A DNA stretch of 64,000 nt from Croceicoccus sediminis (GCF_007570835.1 NZ_SUNC01000001.1:806001-870000); one strand, 5' to 3'; counted from the stretch's first letter, positions 9,325 through 18,621 are shown. Notes: generated from the sequence alone by a model not told the origin. Numbers and translations are program-made.

Positions 9325-11444
9325 TCCTTGACTTCGGCCGCGACATTCGCCGGGACCTCGTCGTAGTGGCTGAACTGCATCGAGTACTGGGCACGGCCCT
9401 GGGTGAACGAGCGCAGTTCGTTGACGTAGCCGAACATGTTGGCCAGCGGCACGTTGGCTTCGACAGCCTGTGCGTTACCGCGGCTGTCGGTGCCCTGGAT
9501 CTGGCCACGACGCGAGTTGAGATCGCCAATCACGTCGCCGAGATAATCCTCGGGCGTGACGACCTCGACCTTCATGATCGGTTCGAGCAGCTTGATACCC
9601 GACTTCTGCGCAACTTCGCGCATCGCGCCGCGACCGGCGATTTCGAACGCAATCGCGCTCGAGTCGACGTCGTGGTACGCACCGTCGTAGAGTTCGACGG
9701 TGAAGTCGATGATCGGGAAGCCGACCAGGTAGCCGCTCTCGGCCTGCTCGCGCAGACCCTTTTCGATCGCGGGGATATATTCCTTAGGAATGTTACCGCC
9801 CTTGATGTTGTCGTCGAAGACAAAGCCCTGTCCACGCTCACCGGGGGTGACCTTGAGCTTGACGCGGCCGAACTGGCCCGAGCCGCCCGACTGCTTCTTG
9901 TGGGTGTAGTCGACGTCGACCGGCTTCGCGAGGTATTCGCGATAGGCGACCTGCGGCGCACCGACGTTGGCTTCGACCTTGAATTCGCGCTTCATGCGAT
10001 CGACGAGAATGTCGAGGTGAAGTTCGCCCATGCCCTTGATGATCGTCTGACCCGATTCGTGATCGGTCGAAACGCGGAACGAGGGATCCTCGGCAGCCAG
10101 GCGATTGAGGGCAACGCCCATCTTTTCCTGGTCGGCCTTGGTCTTGGGCTCGACCGACAGCTCGATGACCGGCTCGGGGAACTCCATACGCTCAAGAATG
10201 ATCGGAGCGTTCGGTGCGCACAACGTGTCACCGGTCGTCGTCTCCTTGAGACCCGCGATGGCCACGATATCGCCAGCGAAGGCCTCATCGATGTCTTCAC
10301 GGTTGTTGGAGTGCATCAGCAGCATGCGGCCGATCTTTTCCTTCTTATCCTTCACCGAGTTCAGGACCGCACCCTTGGCGAGCTTGCCCGAATAGATGCG
10401 CGTGAAGGTGAGCGATCCGACGAACGGGTCGTTCATGATCTTGAAGGCCAGCGCCGAGAACGGCTCGTCGTCGCTCGACGGACGGGTCTGTTCTTCATCG
10501 CTGTCGGGCAGAACGCCCTTGATGGCCGGAACATCGAGCGGCGACGGCATGTAGTCGACGACCGCGTCGAGCAGGGGCTGAACGCCCTTGTTCTTGAACG
10601 CCGAACCGCAGGTCACCGGCACGAAATCGCGCGCCATGGTACCCTTGCGGATCAGACCCTTGAGCGTTGCGACGTCGGGCTCGTTACCTTCGAGGTAAGC
10701 TTCCATGACATCGTCGTCCTGTTCGACAACGGTCTCGATCAGCTGTTCGCGGTATTCGGCGACCTTGTCAGCCATGTCGGCCGGGATGTCGACGAATTCA
10801 TACTTCGCGCCCAGGTCTTCCGCCTGCCACACGATGCCGCGGTTGTTAACGAGGTCGACAACACCCTGCAGGTCGCTTTCCGCGCCGATCGGGAGATAGA
10901 GCACCAGCGGCTTCGCGCCAAGACGGTCGATGATCGACTGTACGCAGTAATAGAAGTCGGCGCCGGTGCGGTCCAACTTATTGATGAAGCACATCCGGGG
11001 GACGCCGTACTTGTCGGCCTGGCGCCAGACGGTTTCGGACTGCGGTTCGACGCCTGCGACGCCGTCGAAGACCGCGACCGCACCGTCGAGCACGCGCAGC
11101 GAGCGTTCGACTTCAATCGTGAAGTCGACGTGGCCGGGGGTGTCGATGATGTTGATGCGGTACTTCGGCATTTCAGCGCGAAGGTCTTCGGGAGCCGAGC
11201 GGGGATCCATCTTCGGATCTTCGGGCGTCCAGAAGGTGGTGGTGGCAGCCGACGTGATCGTGATGCCGCGTTCCTGCTCCTGCTCCATCCAGTCCATGGT
11301 GGCGGCGCCGTCGTGGACTTCGCCGATCTTGTAGGACTTGCCGGTGTAGTAGAGGATACGCTCGGTCGTGGTCGTCTTGCCGGCATCGATGTGGGCCATG
11401 ATGCCGATGTTGCGATAGCGATCCAGCGGATATTCGCGCGCCAT
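9312..11444 (-). CDS. fusA: elongation factor G
   Basis: Translocation GTPase, 710 residues from [20 protein letters not shown]. This start was chosen because EF-G begins here; the upstream open frame to 11531 has no family sequence. The G1 motif [15 protein letters not shown], the G3 motif DTPGHVDFT and the G4 motif NKLDRTGA are all present, and domains II-V continue to the C-terminus. It lies between rpsG (111 bp) and tuf (106 bp) as in most str operons. Confidence 0.98.
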   Translation of the reverse strand: MAREYPLDRYRNIGIMAHIDAGKTTTTERILYYTGKSYKIGEVHDGAATMDWMEQEQERGITITSAATTTFWTPEDPKMDPRSAPEDLRAEMPKYRINIIDTPGHVDFTIEVERSLRVLDGAVAVFDGVAGVEPQSETVWRQADKYGVPRMCFINKLDRTGADFYYCVQSIIDRLGAKPLVLYLPIGAESDLQGVVDLVNNRGIVWQAEDLGAKYEFVDIPADMADKVAEYREQLIETVVEQDDDVMEAYLEGNEPDVATLKGLIRKGTMARDFVPVTCGSAFKNKGVQPLLDAVVDYMPSPLDVPAIKGVLPDSDEEQTRPSSDDEPFSALAFKIMNDPFVGSLTFTRIYSGKLAKGAVLNSVKDKKEKIGRMLLMHSNNREDIDEAFAGDIVAIAGLKETTTGDTLCAPNAPIILERMEFPEPVIELSVEPKTKADQEKMGVALNRLAAEDPSFRVSTDHESGQTIIKGMGELHLDILVDRMKREFKVEANVGAPQVAYREYLAKPVDVDYTHKKQSGGSGQFGRVKLKVTPGERGQGFVFDDNIKGGNIPKEYIPAIEKGLREQAESGYLVGFPIIDFTVELYDGAYHDVDSSAIAFEIAGRGAMREVAQKSGIKLLEPIMKVEVVTPEDYLGDVIGDLNSRRGQIQGTDSRGNAQAVEANVPLANMFGYVNELRSFTQGRAQYSMQFSHYDEVPANVAAEVKEKLA

Positions 11445-11555
11445 GGAAAATTCCTTGAGGGGTTCGGGGTAAGTCAGGAAGACCTGCCCCATATAGTGAT
11501 CATTGTGACCATCTGAAGACGCGACAGACACTGTCTGCCGCGCCGTAGATACGCC

Positions 11556-12026
11556 TTACCAGCGGTAGTGCGAGAACGCGCGGTTTGCGTCGGCCATGCG
11601 GTGGGTGTCCTCGCGCTTCTTCACGGCGTTGCCGCGGTTGTTCGAGGCATCCATCAGTTCGCCCGACAGGCGCGCCGACATGGTCGTTTCCGGACGGTTG
11701 CGCGCAGCCGTGATCAGCCAGCGGATGGCCAGCGCCTGGGCACGCTCGGGGCGGACTTCGACGGGGACCTGGTAGGTCGCACCACCGACGCGGCGGCTAC
11801 GGACTTCGATCTGCGGCATGACGTTGCCAAGGGCATCGTGGAACAGCTGGACCGGATCGGTCTTGGCCTTGGCTTCGACGGTGTCGAGAGCGCCATAGAC
11901 GATCTTTTCGGCAACGGCCTTCTTACCGTCGAGCATGAGGTTGTTCATGAACTTCGACAGGACCTGATCACCGAACTTGGGATCGGGCAGGATTTCCCGC
12001 TTCTCGGGACGACGACGACGTGACAT
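11556..12026 (-). CDS. rpsG: 30S ribosomal protein S7
   Basis: Primary assembly protein of the 30S head, 156 residues, opening [20 protein letters not shown] with the family motif [23 protein letters not shown]. It ends with [21 protein letters not shown]. It is separated from rpsL by 164 bp that hold a REP-like pair. Confidence 0.98.
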   Translation of the reverse strand: MSRRRRPEKREILPDPKFGDQVLSKFMNNLMLDGKKAVAEKIVYGALDTVEAKAKTDPVQLFHDALGNVMPQIEVRSRRVGGATYQVPVEVRPERAQALAIRWLITAARNRPETTMSARLSGELMDASNNRGNAVKKREDTHRMADANRAFSHYRW

Positions 12027-12067
12027 GTCGTTTGCTTCCTTCTTCTTGGCGCCAACCTTCTCAATTC

Positions 12068-12174
12068 GTCATCCCCGCGCAGGCGGGGATCCAGAGATGG
12101 AATGGCGTTGAACTCAAAAAACCTTGGGACTGGATCCCCGACAAAATCGCCGATTGCGATTTTTCGAGGATGAC
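12068..12174. repeat. REP-like inverted pair between rpsL and rpsG
   Basis: Two imperfect palindromes face each other. The first (12068-12094) runs from GTCATCCCCGCG to GGGGATCCAG. The second (12130-12174) begins CTGGATCCCCG and ends GAGGATGAC. The outer ends GTCATCC and GGATGAC, and the inner GGATCCAG and CTGGATCC, are reverse complements. This is the architecture of a REP/BIME-like unit sitting inside an otherwise co-transcribed operon. The family assignment comes from the pattern; copies elsewhere cannot be checked here. Confidence 0.6.
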
Positions 12175-12190
12175 CATGCCCCCGGCATGA

Positions 12191-12562
12191 TCACTTCGGA
12201 CGCTTCGCGCCGTACTTCGAACGGCTCTGCTTGCGGTCCTTGACGCCCTGGGTGTCGAGCACGCCGCGAAGGACGTGGTAACGCACACCGGGAAGGTCGC
12301 GAACACGGCCGCCGCGGATAAGCACAACGGAGTGCTCCTGCAGGTTGTGGCCTTCGCCCGGGATGTAGCTGATGACTTCTCGGCCGTTGGTGAGACGGAC
12401 CTTGGCAACCTTGCGAAGTGCCGAGTTCGGCTTCTTCGGGGTCGTCGTATAAACGCGGGTGCAAACGCCGCGCTTCTGCGGGTTCTGCTCCATCGCAGGG
12501 ACCTTGCTCTTGGCCTTCTGCGGAACGCGGCCCTTGCGGACCAGCTGGTTGATAGTGGGCAT
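12191..12562 (-). CDS. rpsL: 30S ribosomal protein S12
   Basis: Decoding-centre protein and the streptomycin-resistance locus in other bacteria. It has 123 residues from [20 protein letters not shown]; the frame is open upstream to 12622 but without family sequence. Both loops that carry resistance changes are wild-type-like, with [13 protein letters not shown] (Lys42-equivalent) and the [10 protein letters not shown] segment. It heads the str set here; no rpoC lies upstream. Confidence 0.98.
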   Translation of the reverse strand: MPTINQLVRKGRVPQKAKSKVPAMEQNPQKRGVCTRVYTTTPKKPNSALRKVAKVRLTNGREVISYIPGEGHNLQEHSVVLIRGGRVRDLPGVRYHVLRGVLDTQGVKDRKQSRSKYGAKRPK

Positions 12563-13027
12563 TTCGCTTCCTTCGTTGACCGACAGGGTTTCCCCCGCCG
12601 GGTTGCGCCCTCCCCCGCGCACATGCGGATGGGTTCAGGCAAAAAACCTGTTTCGAGCCGTTTGCATCAGCGATGGAGTGAAGGATCACGCGGGTTGCGG
12701 CCAAGGCCTTCGCATGGCGAAAGGCAAGCCGGTCTGAAAACCCGCACGAACCGAAACGCTCCACCTGCGAAGATGCAGGTTACTTTGCGCGGATACCCGG
12801 CGGGTATGACCCCGTTTCCAAAAGGAAAAAGACCCGCGCTTGAAACGCGAGCCTTACCGTCTCACCGGCAATGTTCAGCTCTATGAGTGTTGGCGTTGGA
12901 TAAACCCAACCCCTCGACTGGCCGCGCCCCTACGCGGATTCGGGGGGTGGGTCAAGTGTGGGAAACTCCAAGAGGCAGCTTTTCGACCGCGACAATAACC
13001 TACATAATTGCGAAAGTGGAGGTCGCA
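12563..13027 (-). promoter_or_regulatory. upstream region of rpsL with hairpins; no gene seen
   Basis: This 465-bp stretch separates rpsL from the divergent AT-rich ATPase gene. No coding region is supported. Read toward rpsL it holds small stems: GGGTAT/ATACCC at 12793-12807 and ACCTGC/GCAGGT at 12763-12780. At 12831-12850 a short CGCG stem is followed on the minus strand by GTCTTTTTCCTTTT, which resembles an intrinsic terminator although no minus-strand gene precedes it. The str promoter must lie between that element and rpsL, but no clear boxes were seen. Base composition drops towards the right end, at the junction with the ATPase gene. Confidence 0.4.
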
Positions 13028-15151
13028 ATGATACTAGATTCGATCAAAATAAAAAATTTTAAAGGACTAAAGGACTGTGAGTTTATACCCAGTCAGTTCG
13101 GCTGCCTCGTTGGCGAAAATAATTCCGGCAAATCATCTGTCCTTCAGGCAATAGCCACCGGATTGAACAGAAGTGGGCAGTTGGCTGAGGCGCTATACTA
13201 TGACCCCGCAATTCCAGTCGAATTCACACTAAAGTTCAGCGGTGTGAATGCCACACACCTAAATCGGTTAGCCCCTGAACATCGAAATAGAATCTCGGCC
13301 ATACTTGATGATGAGACATTGAGACTAATCATCAGATTTAATTGTGGGCAAAAGTGCGAAACAACGACCCTGAAGTTAATCCCAGTAAATCCAAGTTATC
13401 GAGATGACGTAATTAACGACGTCTTTGCCGGTCTTCGCCCGCCTGCGGTAAGCCAGACATTAACTGATAGATACCCTGAGTTCAGTGAAGGCTGCCCTCC
13501 CGACCTGAACATTACCGGGGCAAAGGCATACCTAGCAAATAAGATTTCTGAATTGCCGAGAAATGACTTCGAGTTAGCAGAAACGCCTCTTCCGACTGGA
13601 ATACCGACGTCTATAGGGCAATTGATCCCTGAAGCGATATACATTCCGGCAGTCAAAAATTTTTCTGACGACCTTAAGACAAGCCAATCAACTCCATTCG
13701 GCAGGCTGCTAGGTCTGCTGCTTGAAGGCATGCAGCCAGCGTTTGAACAAATAGAGCAATCGCTTGCTGATCTTGACGGCCTTCTCAATCGAATCACCAC
13801 CGATGAAGGTGTCAGTGACAATCGACATGAACGTGTCCAGCAACTGGAGGCATCTATTCAGTCATATTTAAGGCTGAACTTTCCTAAGATTTCACTAGAG
13901 CTGGATGTACCAAAGCCGGAATTAAAGACAATCCTCAATACAGCTCAGATCTATATTGATGACGGGTCGAGGGATCTCATTGATAATAAGGGAGATGGTC
14001 TGAAGAGGTCTTTAACCTTCGCCTTACTTCAAACTTACGTCGAGCAGAGAAATCAATTCGAAGATGCAGCCGTTATTGAAAGCGATGATGATAATCCCAC
14101 AAAAAGAAGGCCACTAATATTTTTATTTGAAGAGCCAGAGTTGTATCTTCACCCTAGCTCGCAAAAAGTACTGTTCCGCACGCTAGCCCAGATCAGCCAG
14201 AACAACCAAGTTATTGTCACAACCCACTCTCCTCTATTTTTTTCTCCCGGAGTAACTGCTAACTTTGTCAGGATTACGAAAGAAGCCAGCCTGCCCAAGC
14301 CAATTAGCCGCTTTCACACGGTAAACTTTGCTCTCGACATTGATAAAGCAGAGACGTTCCGCCTTGCTCGTTTCGAGAATGCTGACGCCGCATTTTTTAG
14401 CAGGAGAGTCGTCCTCTTCGAGGGGGAGTCGGATGACGCATTTTGCAAGCATGTCGCAGGTCTGCTCGATCCGAGTTGGGATTTCGATGCCAAGTCAGTG
14501 TCGATGGTGCGTGTATCTGGAAAAGGGAACTTTGCAAAATTTCGTAATTTCTTTCAGGCATTTGGCCTAGAGGTGAAGGTCGTCGCTGACTTAGACGCCT
14601 TGTTTGAAGGGTATGAACATTTGGGTGCCCCGCCTGACCTTAATGAATTGCGCGCTCAAGCCATTGCCGAAGTCGATACCTTCATTGAAGAAAATTCTAT
14701 CCCTGCAGAGCTAAACAGACGTCAAATTAAGGATAAAGTTTGTCAGGCCAGTTGGAAGCAGCGATATGGAAGGGCAAAATTTATTCTAAGGAAGATACAA
14801 GAAACTGGAAAGATTTCAGACGAAGACGTCGGCACTTTCGATAAGTTGTTTACTTGGGAACAAGATGTCGCCCGCGTTCGAGCGTGCCGAGATCACGAAG
14901 CTTGCCGAGCGAAAATCACCCCCATTCTGGATGCTCTGAGACAGCATGGCATCTGCATTCTCTCGAAAGGCGCCATTGAAGACTACTATCCTTTTGAAGC
15001 TGAGTTTGGGTCAAAGCCTCAACGAGCATTGGAGGCAATCCGATTGCTTGAAGGCGCGGAAGACCTAACGGTCATTTCTGAGCCGTTGGCGGAAGGGAGA
15101 CCGCCAGAGCTTCATGAGATTTTTTCCGAACTTTTTAGGGATATACCTTAA
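13028..15151 (+). CDS. OLD-family ATP-dependent nuclease (AAA ATPase + TOPRIM)
   Basis: Predicted ATPase-nuclease of 707 residues. The start ATG at 13028 has GGAGG 7 nt upstream; the frame is open earlier but without SD or family sequence. Walker A is GENNSGKSS at residues 29-37, Walker B is LFEEPELYLHP around 365-375, and the switch His is in TTHSP at about 400. A C-terminal TOPRIM domain carries Glu465 (FEGESDD), Asp521 and Asp523 (DLD) and Glu651 (IEDYYP), the acidic residues that bind metal in OLD nucleases. OLD proteins include phage P2 Old, Gabija GajA and retron effectors. No UvrD-type helicase partner is adjacent, so a stand-alone class is likely. Codon use is strikingly AT-rich against neighbours, which indicates horizontal acquisition. 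A defence role is inferred from the family. Confidence 0.85.
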   Translation: MILDSIKIKNFKGLKDCEFIPSQFGCLVGENNSGKSSVLQAIATGLNRSGQLAEALYYDPAIPVEFTLKFSGVNATHLNRLAPEHRNRISAILDDETLRLIIRFNCGQKCETTTLKLIPVNPSYRDDVINDVFAGLRPPAVSQTLTDRYPEFSEGCPPDLNITGAKAYLANKISELPRNDFELAETPLPTGIPTSIGQLIPEAIYIPAVKNFSDDLKTSQSTPFGRLLGLLLEGMQPAFEQIEQSLADLDGLLNRITTDEGVSDNRHERVQQLEASIQSYLRLNFPKISLELDVPKPELKTILNTAQIYIDDGSRDLIDNKGDGLKRSLTFALLQTYVEQRNQFEDAAVIESDDDNPTKRRPLIFLFEEPELYLHPSSQKVLFRTLAQISQNNQVIVTTHSPLFFSPGVTANFVRITKEASLPKPISRFHTVNFALDIDKAETFRLARFENADAAFFSRRVVLFEGESDDAFCKHVAGLLDPSWDFDAKSVSMVRVSGKGNFAKFRNFFQAFGLEVKVVADLDALFEGYEHLGAPPDLNELRAQAIAEVDTFIEENSIPAELNRRQIKDKVCQASWKQRYGRAKFILRKIQETGKISDEDVGTFDKLFTWEQDVARVRACRDHEACRAKITPILDALRQHGICILSKGAIEDYYPFEAEFGSKPQRALEAIRLLEGAEDLTVISEPLAEGRPPELHEIFSELFRDIP

Positions 15152-15218
15152 GTTATTTTCCTACACCCCTCCCGCTCCCTAATCCCCAGCGCCCCGTCCC
15201 CCGCACCGGAGCGCGCTC

Positions 15219-16196
15219 ATGCCTACCCCCTTCCCCTTCACGCCCGTCGAGCGTGCCGCCCATGCTCGCCTAACGCCTGAGCGGCAGAGGGCGTTCATCG
15301 ATGCGCTGGCCCGGACCGGCCTCGTGGGAGAGGCGGCGCGGGAGGTCGGGGTCTCGGTCGCGGGGCTGGAGAAGCTGCGTTATGCGAAAGGGGCCGAGGG
15401 GTTTCGCAAGGCGTGGGACGCGGCGCGCGGCTGCGATACCGCGCGTGAGGCAAGGCGGGCTGCCAGACGCGCTTCGCGGCCCTCGCCCCAACTATACTGG
15501 ACAGAGCCGCCGAGCGAGGTGAGCGCCAACCCCGATGCGTCTTGCTGGGTGCCCCAACCTCATCAGCAAAAGTGGGGAGCGGTTTTGCGCCCGGATGAGG
15601 TGGGAAGCGCTCCGGCACCGGAAGGCCCGCTGCGCTGCCGGTCGGCGCGCCCTTCGCGGCGCACGTCCTATCTCGCCTTTGCCGCCGATCCGCCCTCTCC
15701 CGACGATCCGCTGCTGAACTTTACCCCGTTCGAGCACAAGGCGCCGCGTCGCAACTCCATCACGCCGCCTCGCCAGCGCGCCTTCATCGCGGCACTGGCC
15801 GCAACCGGATCGGTCACGCAGGCCGCGCGCGAGATCGGGGCCAGTCTGGAGGCGCTCTACCGCCTGCGCGCCCGCGGCGGGGCGGAAGGCTTTGCCAGGG
15901 CGTGGGACAAGGCGGTCGATCTGGGCATGGCGCGGCTGGAAGATACCGCGCTCATCCGAGCGATGGAGGGCGATCTGCGCCCCGTCGTCAGCGGCGGCAA
16001 GGTCGTGGCGTGGTATCGCCGCCACAACGACGCGCTCACCATGTTCATGCTGCGCCACCGCCGCGCCCACCGCTATGGCTCCGACGCCGAGCGCGCCGAG
16101 GCGAACGGGCCGGACGAGCAGGAGATCATCGATTCCATCAACCGCAAGCTCGACCTGATGCGGGCGAGGATGGAGGGGCGCGAGGGGATTGCGTGA
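15219..16196 (+). CDS. protein with duplicated terminase-small-subunit-like HTH module, function unknown
   Basis: A 325-residue soluble protein. Two copies of the same module are visible, about residues 18-70 (TPERQRAFIDALARTGLVGE onward) and 183-238 (TPPRQRAFIAALAATGSVTQ onward). Each has the pattern RQRAFI-ALA-TG-AARE-G-S-L-LR-GAEGF-AWD, which resembles the DNA-binding helix-turn-helix of phage terminase small subunits. The linker between them is Pro/Ser/Arg-rich and includes a palindromic DNA element (15548-15619). The C-terminal 90 residues are helical and charged. GC content is back to the genome norm. It follows the ATPase by 67 bp on the same strand. The function is not known. Confidence 0.7.
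   Translation: MPTPFPFTPVERAAHARLTPERQRAFIDALARTGLVGEAAREVGVSVAGLEKLRYAKGAEGFRKAWDAARGCDTAREARRAARRASRPSPQLYWTEPPSEVSANPDASCWVPQPHQQKWGAVLRPDEVGSAPAPEGPLRCRSARPSRRTSYLAFAADPPSPDDPLLNFTPFEHKAPRRNSITPPRQRAFIAALAATGSVTQAAREIGASLEALYRLRARGGAEGFARAWDKAVDLGMARLEDTALIRAMEGDLRPVVSGGKVVAWYRRHNDALTMFMLRHRRAHRYGSDAERAEANGPDEQEIIDSINRKLDLMRARMEGREGIA
15548..15619. repeat. 72-bp nested palindromic element inside a coding sequence
   Basis: The outer ends GGTGCC (15548-15553) and GGCACC (15614-15619) pair. Next inward CCAACCTCATC pairs with GATGAGGTGGG with one mismatch, and the core GCAAAA/TTTTGC flanks GTGGGGAGCGG. The core resembles, from memory, the AAAGTGGGnACCGGTTTT palindromic repeats of Alphaproteobacteria. 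Its length is 72 bp, a multiple of three, with no stop in the host frame, so insertion would leave the reading frame intact. It falls exactly in the linker between two duplicated modules. Confidence 0.55.
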
Positions 16197-16207
16197 GGGG
16201 ATTGCGT
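16182..16207 (+). repeat. 13-bp tandem duplication over a stop codon
   Basis: GAGGGGATTGCGT occurs twice in direct contact (16182-16194 and 16195-16207). The stop codon of the preceding gene spans the junction (16194-16196), so the duplication leaves the protein unchanged. It looks like replication slippage. Confidence 0.8.
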
Positions 16208-16236
16208 GAGGGGGGCGCTTTGCATAGGCTGATGGC

Positions 16237-17052
16237 ATGAAAGGTCCTGTCCTAGTCGCCACCAACCTCTCCGCCAGAGACGACCGCGCGATCGATCGCG
16301 CCGCCATGATGGCAAAGCTGCGGGGGGTGGAACTCGTCGCCGTCCACGTGGTGAAGCCCGGCAGCAAGCGGGCGCAGGACATGGACGCCGCGCGCGCCGC
16401 GTTGCAGGACGTGATCCCCAACGGGGTCGAGGCGCGGCTGGAACTGCCGGTCGGCTCCGCCCCGCTGGAAATCCCGCGCCTTGCCGACGAAATCGGTGCG
16501 CAGCTGATCGTGACGGGCGTGGCGCGGTTCAACGACATCGGCGACTATTTCCTGGGCACCGCGGTCGACCACCTGCTGCGCCAGACGCTGGTGCCAGTGC
16601 TGGTGGTAAAGCGCCGGTCCCACGGGGCTTACGAACGACTGGTGGCCGGGACGGACTTGTCCGATACGTCAGCCGGGGCGATCCGCGCTGCGGGCGAGCT
16701 GTTCCCCGATCCGCCGATCCACGTCGTCCACGGCTGGCACGTGCCTTTCGCGGGCTGGCAAAAGGCGCTGCACGTGCGCGAGGATACCGAGAAAGAGGCG
16801 AAGAAGGCGCTGGACACGTTCTTGGCCGATGCGGGCCTGCCCCCTGCCCTGAAGAAGCGCATCAAGGCCGAAACCCGCGACGGCGGGGCCGAGCGTGCGG
16901 TGCTGGACGCCGTCAACGCGCACGATGCCGACCTGATGGTGCTGGGCACGCAGGGCTGCGGCGGGTTCCGCCACGCGGCATTGGGCAGCACGGCGAGCCA
17001 GCTGCTGTCGAGCGCGCCTTGCGATGCCCTCGTCGTCCCGCCGGAGTGCTGA
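16237..17052 (+). CDS. universal stress protein, two UspA domains in tandem
   Basis: Cytoplasmic UspA-type protein of 271 residues. The first Usp domain spans about residues 1-125 (MKGPVLVATNLSARDDRAID) and the second about 130-271 (YERLVAGTDLSDTSAGAI). The second ends with the nucleotide-binding-type motif LGTQGCGGFRHAALGSTASQLL, close to the G-2x-G-9x-G-S/T pattern of ATP-binding Usp proteins. The first copy of the motif is degenerate (VTGVARFNDIGDYFLGTAVDHLL), which is common in tandem Usps. It appears to be a single-gene unit between two hypothetical genes on the same strand. Confidence 0.88.
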   Translation: MKGPVLVATNLSARDDRAIDRAAMMAKLRGVELVAVHVVKPGSKRAQDMDAARAALQDVIPNGVEARLELPVGSAPLEIPRLADEIGAQLIVTGVARFNDIGDYFLGTAVDHLLRQTLVPVLVVKRRSHGAYERLVAGTDLSDTSAGAIRAAGELFPDPPIHVVHGWHVPFAGWQKALHVREDTEKEAKKALDTFLADAGLPPALKKRIKAETRDGGAERAVLDAVNAHDADLMVLGTQGCGGFRHAALGSTASQLLSSAPCDALVVPPEC

Positions 17053-17174
17053 AAAGCACCCTCTATCAAATGATTTAGGCACCTCGCCCGGCCCGTGGTA
17101 GGCTGGCCGCCTCACCGCGCTTACAGGGCGCGCCAGGAACAAGCGCCCGAAGCGCCCACGAGGAGAGGGTGCCA

Positions 17175-17846
17175 ATGGCCTATTCCGATACCAGCCACGG
17201 TCCGAACCGGACGCGGACTATCGCAACCGTCGCCATCATTCACGTAGGGCTGGGCTATGCCTTGCTGAGCGGCTTTGCAGGCGGCGTGATCGACACGATC
17301 AAGAAAACCACGATCGAGAGCCGCTTCATCGAAGAAGACGTCTTCGTCCCGCTCGACCCGGTAGAGCCGGTGCAGGACGATGTTCGCCAAGTCCCCGTGC
17401 CCGACACGAAGATCACGCCGATGGATTCGCCCTTCGAGATCGACACCGATTTCGTCGTGCCCAAGGTGCCCGTTCCCGACACTTTTCCGTCGGGCCGCGT
17501 GAACGAGATCCTTCCGCTCCCGGTCGAAGCGACCGAACCCGCCCCGCTCTACAAGCCCAAGGCCGCTGCGCCCAAGGGTAATCCCGGCGACTGGGTGACC
17601 CAGGACGACTACCCGTCGCGGATGATCCGCCGCGGGATCGAGGGGACGACCGATTTCCGCCTGTCCATCGATGCGCGCGGGCGAGTCACCGATTGCACCG
17701 TCACGTCTTCAAGCGGGGCGGCCGAACTCGACAAGGCGGCTTGCACCTCGCTTGCCCGCCGCGCCCGTTTCGAAGCGGCGCGCGATGGTAACGGGGATGC
17801 CATTTCCGGCACCTATTCCAGCAGGATTGTCTGGCGCCTGCCCTGA
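17175..17846 (+). CDS. TonB-family periplasmic protein
   Basis: A 223-residue TonB-like protein. The start ATG at 17175 is preceded by AGGAGAGGG at good spacing; a GTG two codons earlier is less likely. A single N-terminal membrane segment (about residues 16-36, TIATVAIIHVGLGYALLSGF) is followed by an acidic Pro-containing spacer. The C-terminal TonB-like domain (PSRMIRRGIEGTTDFRLSID onward) has two Cys in the pattern VTDCTV ... KAACTSLARRARF. TonB proteins couple ExbBD to outer-membrane transporters, but no exbBD or receptor is adjacent, so the partner is unknown. The same two-Cys C-terminal pattern recurs in the three secreted paralogues at 29635-32527. Confidence 0.78.
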   Translation: MAYSDTSHGPNRTRTIATVAIIHVGLGYALLSGFAGGVIDTIKKTTIESRFIEEDVFVPLDPVEPVQDDVRQVPVPDTKITPMDSPFEIDTDFVVPKVPVPDTFPSGRVNEILPLPVEATEPAPLYKPKAAAPKGNPGDWVTQDDYPSRMIRRGIEGTTDFRLSIDARGRVTDCTVTSSSGAAELDKAACTSLARRARFEAARDGNGDAISGTYSSRIVWRLP

Positions 17847-17873
17847 CGGCGGCGAACAGACGTGGGGGAACGG

Positions 17874-17895
17874 CCCCGCCTCTTACGGGGCGGGG
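17874..17895 (+). terminator. hairpin after the TonB-like gene
   Basis: CCCCGCC (17874-17880) and GGCGGGG (17889-17895) pair around an 8-nt loop, 27 bp after the stop codon, followed by TCGTTTG. The stem is strong but the T-run is weak, so termination may be partial. Confidence 0.5.
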
Positions 17896-17967
17896 TCGTT
17901 TGCATTATGGGAAGGCGCGAACCCGATTCACCGCGCCCGCCGGCGCGCAAGCGCAAGGAACCGATCG

Positions 17968-18606
17968 ATGGAAGCCGATTTCTGGCACGCACGCTGGGAC
18001 GCGATGGAGATCGGGTTTCATGAGGGGACCGCAAACGAATTGCTGGTCCGCCACTTGCCGGCGCTGAACCTTGCGCCGGGTTCGCGGATTTTCGTGCCCC
18101 TGTGCGGCAAGGCGCAGGACATGGTCTGGCTGGCGGGGCAAGGCTTCGAAGTGGTCGGCGTGGAATTGAGCGCGAAGGCCGTGGGACAGTTCTTCGAGGA
18201 AATGGACGTGGAACCGGACATCGCCGGACACGGCCCGCTGACCCGATTTTCGGCAGGGTCCATCACGATCTATTCCGGCGATCTCTTCGCGCTGGACGGC
18301 GCGGCGCTTGGCGCGGTGGACGCGATTTACGACCGTGCCTCGCTTGTCGCCATGCCGGGATCGATGCGCGACTCCTATTCCCGGCAACTGCGCGCACTGG
18401 CACCATCGGCCAGCCGCTTGCTGATCACTTTCGCCTATGACCAGGCGCAAATGGAAGGACCGCCCTTTTCGATAGACACGGCAGAAGTGGAACGGCTCTT
18501 TGCCGAAAACTACGACCTGACATGCCTTGAAGAACGCGCGGTCGAAGGCGGATTGAAAGGCAGGATCCCTGCCAGCGAGGCGGCATGGCGGATGTTGCCG
18601 CGCTGA
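17968..18606 (+). CDS. tpm: thiopurine S-methyltransferase family enzyme
   Basis: SAM-dependent methyltransferase of 212 residues. The start MEADFWHARWDAMEIGFHEG is the signature opening of bacterial TPMTs, so this ATG is preferred over the open frame upstream. The SAM-binding segment IFVPLCGKAQDMVWLAGQGF lies at about residues 44-63, and the later DAIYDRASLVAMP matches the family's acidic loop. Bacterial members methylate thiols and in some cases selenite or tellurite; the substrate here is unknown. It converges on the LysR gene 15 bp downstream. Confidence 0.88.
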   Translation: MEADFWHARWDAMEIGFHEGTANELLVRHLPALNLAPGSRIFVPLCGKAQDMVWLAGQGFEVVGVELSAKAVGQFFEEMDVEPDIAGHGPLTRFSAGSITIYSGDLFALDGAALGAVDAIYDRASLVAMPGSMRDSYSRQLRALAPSASRLLITFAYDQAQMEGPPFSIDTAEVERLFAENYDLTCLEERAVEGGLKGRIPASEAAWRMLPR

Positions 18607-18621
18607 CGTGTTCCGGGCCGG

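Noticed and set aside
9366-11516. 716-codon plus-strand open frame
   Set aside because: Antisense of fusA.
11445-11531. 29-codon N-terminal extension of EF-G
   Set aside because: EF-G begins at [12 protein letters not shown]; the extension has no homology.
13028-15151. Gabija-type defence system (GajA with GajB)
   Set aside because: No UvrD-like helicase follows; the next gene is an HTH-like protein of normal GC content.
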